Virus record (IMG/VR): IMGVR_UViG_3300032220_001749
Coordinates: 1 to 28,373 of that record
Origin: a virus
DNA length: 28,373 nucleotides
Direction: 5' to 3' (one strand)
Shown: positions 23,865-28,373 of the stretch, piece after piece
Layout: every line of letters starts with the position of its first letter
How positions within the stretch are numbered: the first letter of the stretch is position 1
Translations under genes and position numbers: made by a program
Notes under the pieces: model-generated
Told to the model about the DNA's origin: nothing
What the model saw: only the letters and a program-made list of their open reading frames with translations
The model's database searches: none

Positions 23865-25580
23865 ATGCCCAGAGCCGGAACAAATATAGCCCGTAGTTTG
23901 ATGGGTGCAGCAGGTATTAATGCTGCGTTAACAGCGCAAACATTAACTTCCGGTCAAACTCCAACATTACAAAGAGCTGTTGTTGTAGATGTTATAACCG
24001 ATTTATCTCTTATAACTGAAGAATACAAAGAAGCATTAACCGCAACCATTAACAATGCGGAGTTGCTTGATGTTATGTCTGTTAATTGTATTATTGCGAG
24101 ATTGGTGTCATCTAATGACGGCAACGGTTCAAATTCTAATACAATATTATTCCCATTTTATTCTTCTCATTTCATGTTGCCTGTTATGCCTGGGGAACAG
24201 GTATATGTCATATATGAAGATATGCAAGGATCGGGAACAAAGGTTGGTTATTGGATGTCCAGAGTATCTGGATATGGAACTTATGAGGATCCAAACTACA
24301 CTCATCATGACAGAAGATTTGATCCTACTATTAATGAAGGCACATATACCACAAGGGAGATAACTAACAGAAATGCAGGCAACGGTCCTGAGACGTTTCA
24401 AAATGGCGGCAATAGTATAGATACTGCGACATTACCAGTCAACGAAAGAAACATGGCAGAAAATCCTTATGATGCCATATTCAATGAAGCCCGTGCAACT
24501 GCATTTGTTACGCCAGAACCGGTTCCGAGATGGAAGAAACGCCCTCAAGAGTTGGTGTTACAAGGAGCCAACAATGCATTGATAATGTTAGGCGAAGATC
24601 GTAATGGACCAATTGATGGTGCTATTAACGACAATCCTGTTGACATTATAAAGTTGGGCGGAGCTCCAAGACAAGCAGCCGCAATTGATATTGTAGTTGG
24701 ACGAGGCAGATATCTGCCAGAAACTGGAGCTGATCCCAAAGCACCTGCGGTTAGCAATCCTTCTGGTGCTTCTTCAAATGCACCATTAATAATAGATAAT
24801 ATACGTGGTTATAAAGAAACGGATAAAAATCCTTTTAGAAACTCACGTGAATCTATAGCTAATACCAATGAAGGAAATCCTAATCCAATATTTGATGCTG
24901 CGAGAGTATATGTTGTTCAGCAAAGTCGTGTTGATGAAAATTATGGGTTAGTTTTCAACGGAACTCGAGGAATATCATATCCTCCAGAATGTCTTGCAAA
25001 TGAGCAGCCGGTTGAGAATGGAACATTAGGTAGAAGCTATGTTGTTAATAAGGCAGATCATATACGTATGATTGCTCGCCGTGAACCACAAACTGCTGCC
25101 AGCGAAAACATTCCTGGGACTGTTCTTATAATTCGTGAAGGAAAGCTTAACTCTAATAGTATATCAGCAGATCCAGATACATTACCAACAGTTCCGGACG
25201 GAAACTTGGCTTACATATATCTTAATAAAGAGGGTAAGCTTCAAGTTGAGGCAAATGAAATATATCTTGGAAGAGCAGGAGATTTATCACAGCCATATGT
25301 TAGATACTCTGTATATAAACAAACGATAGAAACGTTACAAGATCAAATCAATTCTTTAAGAGATCACATAAAAACTCTTGAAGAAACTTTAGAAACTGCT
25401 TTTCAAACTGCAATTGCGGTTCCATATTCAAACATACCATCACTTTATGCTTTGGCTAACAATGCATTAAGGGATCAGGTGCAGTTTTCTAATTTGGATC
25501 AAACCATAACAGAAGCTGATGATAAAATTAAGAATACGTATAACAATACGGTCAAATCTACAAAAATATATGGAGAATGA
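23865..25580 (+). CDS. gp5-like baseplate hub protein
   Basis: The 571-aa protein sits just upstream of gp25 and gp6, where T4-superfamily phages of water habitats keep the hub gene. The segment 95-135 (LFPFYSSHFMLPVMPGEQV, IYEDMQGSGTKVGYW) is the OB-fold domain of gp5-type proteins, with the P-G-E-x-V turn. The centre is Asn/Gly/Pro-rich. The C-terminal part has KEGKLQVEANEIYLGRAG followed by a coiled coil (about 485-513). No lysozyme catalytic motif or long beta-helix repeat is evident, so it appears to be a hub without the lysozyme domain. The upstream gap (23818-23864) is AT-rich with no clear Shine-Dalgarno sequence. Confidence 0.7.
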   Translation: MPRAGTNIARSLMGAAGINAALTAQTLTSGQTPTLQRAVVVDVITDLSLITEEYKEALTATINNAELLDVMSVNCIIARLVSSNDGNGSNSNTILFPFYSSHFMLPVMPGEQVYVIYEDMQGSGTKVGYWMSRVSGYGTYEDPNYTHHDRRFDPTINEGTYTTREITNRNAGNGPETFQNGGNSIDTATLPVNERNMAENPYDAIFNEARATAFVTPEPVPRWKKRPQELVLQGANNALIMLGEDRNGPIDGAINDNPVDIIKLGGAPRQAAAIDIVVGRGRYLPETGADPKAPAVSNPSGASSNAPLIIDNIRGYKETDKNPFRNSRESIANTNEGNPNPIFDAARVYVVQQSRVDENYGLVFNGTRGISYPPECLANEQPVENGTLGRSYVVNKADHIRMIARREPQTAASENIPGTVLIIREGKLNSNSISADPDTLPTVPDGNLAYIYLNKEGKLQVEANEIYLGRAGDLSQPYVRYSVYKQTIETLQDQINSLRDHIKTLEETLETAFQTAIAVPYSNIPSLYALANNALRDQVQFSNLDQTITEADDKIKNTYNNTVKSTKIYGE

Positions 25581-25582
25581 TT

Positions 25583-25846
25583 ATGTCAAAAGCGGCAATG
25601 AAAAATACAATTAAAGCAATATTGCAATCTGAACTTGGTAAAGCTGAAGGTAATACGGGAGCCGGTAATGCACAGATAGACATGATATCAACCGCCATAT
25701 CTGAAGCAGTTGCGTCTTACGTTATTAATGAGCTAACAATATTGAAAACGTTTTTGGTAACGCCTGGAGCATTTACAGGAGCAGGGACCGGGGTTGTTGT
25801 AGTAACAGCACCAGGAATAGCTCCATATACTCCTGGGATTCCATGA
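25583..25846 (+). CDS. Small phage structural protein, baseplate region
   Basis: I take ATG 25583 as the start because GGAGA (25572-25576) is six bases before it; ATG 25577 overlapping the upstream stop is the alternative. The 87-aa product has a helical N-terminal half (KNTIKAILQSEL, then ISTAISEAVASYVINEL) and a Gly/Thr/Val/Pro-rich tail (TGAGTGVVVV, PGIAPYTPGIP). Short proteins with this helix-plus-Gly/Thr tail layout occur among phage tail and baseplate genes. A specific role is not readable. Position between the hub and gp25 genes supports a virion protein. Confidence 0.7.
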   Translation: MSKAAMKNTIKAILQSELGKAEGNTGAGNAQIDMISTAISEAVASYVINELTILKTFLVTPGAFTGAGTGVVVVTAPGIAPYTPGIP

Positions 25847-25866
25847 AGACATATATTTAATCCAGT

Positions 25867-26334
25867 ATGGCGAGATTATCTTTTAAAGATGTTGGGATAC
25901 AGAATTCAATTGAACGTAGTATAGTTGCGTCAGTTGCTCCCACGCCATTTGGTATCAAAACTCCATTAGAATTAGATGAAGGGAATTCTGTATCGATATT
26001 CAAGATGAACTATAGTCTTCTTGAACAAATGAGCGATAATTTAAGAAATATCATCCTAACTAATCATGGAGAAAGATTAGCAATGTATGATTTTGGAGCT
26101 AATCTTCGTCCTCTTTTAACTGATTTTAGCAATAAAGACAACTTTGATCAGGAGGCGATGCGTAGAATTAAGACAACTGTTGGAAAATATATGCCATTTG
26201 TTAACTTATTAGGGTATGAATCCAAAGTTGAAAGAACGCAAAACGTATATACTGGTGTTATATACATCATACTTGCGTATAAAGTCTCCACTTTTCCGGA
26301 GCAATTATTAGAAATAAGTTTATTTATAACGTGA
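25867..26334 (+). CDS. 25: Baseplate wedge protein gp25
   Basis: The 155-aa protein is a GPW/gp25-family wedge component, slightly longer than T4 gp25 (132 aa). IILTNHGERLAMYDFGANLRPLL (62-84; key residues Asn66, Glu69-Arg70, Gly77, Leu80) is the family core in which a conserved Glu-x-R-like motif binds the gp6 wedge and seeds the sheath. The C-terminal strands (VYTGVIYIILAYKV) match the gp25 beta-sheet. It lies directly before gp6, its structural partner. The leader contains ATATATTTA at 25851-25859, also found before the 22046 gene. Only a weak ribosome binding site is visible. Confidence 0.88.
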   Translation: MARLSFKDVGIQNSIERSIVASVAPTPFGIKTPLELDEGNSVSIFKMNYSLLEQMSDNLRNIILTNHGERLAMYDFGANLRPLLTDFSNKDNFDQEAMRRIKTTVGKYMPFVNLLGYESKVERTQNVYTGVIYIILAYKVSTFPEQLLEISLFIT

Positions 26335-26341
26335 TATTAAT

Positions 26342-28183
26342 ATGGCTGAAGATAATAAAAAAAATGCATTAAAACAAGTAAGACAGCGCCGGTATCTTAA
26401 TAAAGATTTCGATGCGTTACGTAATGATTTATTAGATTACGCCAGAAGTTACTTTCCTAATAATATCAGAGATTTTTCCGAAGCGAGTTTAGGCGGCTTG
26501 CTTTTAGATATGGCTGCTTATGTTGGTGACGTTCAAAGTTATTATTTGGATCATCAATTTCACGAATCGTTTCCAGAGTCTTCTGTTGAACCAAATAATA
26601 TAGAAAGACATTTAAGGAAGGCGGGAGTTCCAATCGTAGGTGCTGCTCCTGCCGTTGTTAGTGTTACTTTTTATATAAGAGTTCCTACTGATGGAACAAA
26701 TACTGGAAATCCAGACATCACATCGTTGCCAATAATAAAAGAAGGCACGATTATAAGATCAACAAGCGGTATCGAGTTTGAATTAACAGAAAATCTGGAT
26801 TTCTCTTCTCGTCGTGTTGATGGTTCATTAGCCGCATCCGTAGCGGTCGGCACTACTAACGCAAATAACATTCCACAAAATTATATTCTTAGTCTTAATG
26901 GAATATGTATATCTGGTAAAAGAATTACTGAATCATTTTCGGTTGGCACTTTCATTCCCTATAGAAATATTGCATTGACAAACCCAAATGTAACTGAAGT
27001 TATAAGCGTTTCAGACGTGTTGGGTAATGAATACTATGAAGTTGAATCTTTAACTCAAGATACAATATATAAAAGAGTTACAAATCTAAGTTATGATAAC
27101 AAGCTTGTTCCGGAAAACATCGTTCCAATTCCGGCTCCATATCGTTTTACAAAAAACACTGCGCTTCAAACAAGAACAACGACATTGATATTTGGAGGCG
27201 GTTCTGCAAGCACCATTAATGATGATATAATCCCAGATCCAAGTGAATACTCTCTACCTCTTTACGGTAAGAAAACATTTGCCAGATTTAATTTAAATCC
27301 TGGCAACTTGTTGCAGACAACAACCTTTGGAGTAATATCAGAAAATACAACATTAAACATCACGTATCGATTTGGCGGTGGCTTAGAGCACAATGTTGAT
27401 GCGGAAACAATTACTTCGTTATCTACTCTTAATATATTTTTTCCGCAAAATCCAAATCCAACTGTTGCAGCTTACGTAAGAAACTCAATTGACGTTATAA
27501 ATCTTGAAGCTGCTTCTGGTGGGGAAGACCCTCCAACTACCAATGAACTCAAGAGTAAGATACCTGCATTCCAAGGAATGCAAAATCGTATTGTCTCTAA
27601 ACAAGATTTGCTCGCTCGTGTTTATACGCTTCCATCAAATTTTGGTCGTGTATTCAGAGCTGCTATAGAACCAAATCCAAATAATCCTATGTCTTCTCAG
27701 CTTTTTATTATTTGTAGAAATCAAGATAATCAGTTGATTGTGGCTCCAGATACTCTTAAGAAAAACTTAGCCAGTTATCTAAATGAATATCGTCTTATAA
27801 GTGACGCTATAGACATCTTAGATGCCAGAATAATTAACGTCACGGTCAAATATACCGTTGTTATAGATCCAACACAAAATAGAGAATTGGTTCTTCGCAA
27901 TACCTTAAATAAACTAAAAAACTACTTTAACATTAAAAACTTTGAAATCGATCAACCAATTGTAATAAATGACATACAAAATATTATATTCAACACAGAA
28001 GGAGTTGCTTCTGTAACCAACTTAGAAGTCGGCAATGTTTATAATGTTTTGGATGGAAGACTGTATTCCGATCAACAGTTTGATATTAGAGCCAATACCA
28101 GTCGTGGCATTGTGTTTGGACCTCCAGGTTCAATGTTTGAACTAAAATATTCCGATTATGATCTTGTCGGCACAGCCGTTTGA
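26342..28183 (+). CDS. 6: Baseplate wedge protein gp6 (gpJ-like)
   Basis: The 613-aa protein has the gp6/gpJ N-terminus: RRYLNKDFDALRNDLLDYARSYFP (17-40; key residues Asp23-Phe24, Leu31, Tyr38-Phe39) then FSEASLGGLLLDMAAYVGDVQSYY, a helical signature shared by T4-like baseplate wedge proteins. The central part is beta-rich (residues 100-400), and the C-terminal third contains the KQDLLARVYTLP and RNTLNKLKNYFNI segments found in gpJ-like proteins. T4 gp6 is 660 aa. It forms the inner wedge ring with gp7, gp25 and gp53. The complete frame is present, with the next structural gene 11 bases downstream. Confidence 0.9.
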   Translation: MAEDNKKNALKQVRQRRYLNKDFDALRNDLLDYARSYFPNNIRDFSEASLGGLLLDMAAYVGDVQSYYLDHQFHESFPESSVEPNNIERHLRKAGVPIVGAAPAVVSVTFYIRVPTDGTNTGNPDITSLPIIKEGTIIRSTSGIEFELTENLDFSSRRVDGSLAASVAVGTTNANNIPQNYILSLNGICISGKRITESFSVGTFIPYRNIALTNPNVTEVISVSDVLGNEYYEVESLTQDTIYKRVTNLSYDNKLVPENIVPIPAPYRFTKNTALQTRTTTLIFGGGSASTINDDIIPDPSEYSLPLYGKKTFARFNLNPGNLLQTTTFGVISENTTLNITYRFGGGLEHNVDAETITSLSTLNIFFPQNPNPTVAAYVRNSIDVINLEAASGGEDPPTTNELKSKIPAFQGMQNRIVSKQDLLARVYTLPSNFGRVFRAAIEPNPNNPMSSQLFIICRNQDNQLIVAPDTLKKNLASYLNEYRLISDAIDILDARIINVTVKYTVVIDPTQNRELVLRNTLNKLKNYFNIKNFEIDQPIVINDIQNIIFNTEGVASVTNLEVGNVYNVLDGRLYSDQQFDIRANTSRGIVFGPPGSMFELKYSDYDLVGTAV

Positions 28184-28194
28184 TAGGTGATATT

Positions 28195-28373
28195 ATGTAT
28201 AGATTATTATCAGCAAGCAAAGACACATATATCACAAATAAAATAATTGCAGGTTCTCCTTCTACTACATCTAACGTAGGACAAGCTGGAACGTTGGATC
28301 TGTTTAAACTTTATGATGAAACAACTGTATATAGCGGTTCAACTCGAGTAAGTGGCGTAATTGAATTAAGTCG
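28195..28373 (+). CDS. Phage structural protein, N-terminal part (3' end outside window)
   Basis: An ATG at 28195 with AGGTGA (28185-28190) four bases upstream opens a frame that is still open at the window edge, giving 59 codons. The start MYRLLSASKDTYITNK and then NVGQAGTLDLFKLYDET resemble the beginning of DNRLRE-type phage structural proteins, in which D-T-Y-I-T opens the domain; such genes follow gp6 in T4-like phages of aquatic bacteria. It is probably a tail or baseplate surface protein. Identification from so short a piece is tentative. Confidence 0.7.
   Translation, partial: MYRLLSASKDTYITNKIIAGSPSTTSNVGQAGTLDLFKLYDETTVYSGSTRVSGVIELS

Noticed and set aside
23865-25580. Tail lysozyme activity in the gp5-like protein
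   Set aside because: No T4-lysozyme-like catalytic motif is visible, so only the hub role is claimed.
25811-25836. Hairpin CCAGGA...TCCTGG as a terminator
   Set aside because: The arms fall in coding sequence for a repeated Pro-Gly peptide and no T-run follows.

Overview
The window looks like a piece of the genome of a contractile-tailed, T4-superfamily (myovirus-like) phage, probably from an aquatic or other environmental sample. The anchors are the right-hand genes. These are a gp55-like late-transcription sigma factor (21125-21964), a gp5-like baseplate hub protein (23865-25580), gp25 (25867-26334), gp6 (26342-28183) and the start of a further structural gene (28195 to the window edge). 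All credible genes are on the + strand. I see no tRNA, rRNA, CRISPR array, transposase or integrase.

Left edge (1-2157): the 3' part of a GMP reductase/IMP dehydrogenase-type enzyme, then a RecB/Cas4-like PD-(D/E)XK nuclease with a probable Fe-S cluster. A well-formed rho-independent terminator and two very small ORFs follow.

Centre (2154-18162): a 16-kb, AT-rich glycan-biosynthesis island of about 20 tightly packed genes, many joined by ATGA or TAATG stop/start overlaps. It carries about eight probable glycosyltransferases of different families, three methyltransferase-like genes plus the remnant of a fourth, and a short nucleotide-sugar dehydrogenase. It also has a DegT-type sugar aminotransferase with an FdtA-type ketoisomerase, and the complete GDP-L-fucose route (gmd, fcl). 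The pathway logic is to make GDP-fucose and probably an amino-deoxy sugar, decorate them by methylation, and transfer them onto a host or virion glycan.

The most unusual part is the last four genes of the island (15483-18162). A sugar-type nucleotidyltransferase, a small cupin, a RuBisCO-like protein and a short glycerophosphodiester-phosphodiesterase-like protein overlap one another in a single chain. The RuBisCO-like protein keeps the metal/carbamate Lys-x-Asp-Glu site but lacks residues needed for carboxylation. It therefore probably does enolase, isomerase or decarboxylase chemistry on a phosphorylated sugar that the nucleotidyltransferase then activates. I regard this as the best candidate for an undescribed system here.

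Right part (18225-28373): two more GT4-like glycosyltransferases with a higher GC content than the island, a membrane-anchored coiled-coil protein, the late sigma factor, a coiled-coil hypothetical, a large protein with ligase/nucleotidyltransferase motifs, and then the baseplate genes. Identifications come from reading motifs by eye; no database search was run.
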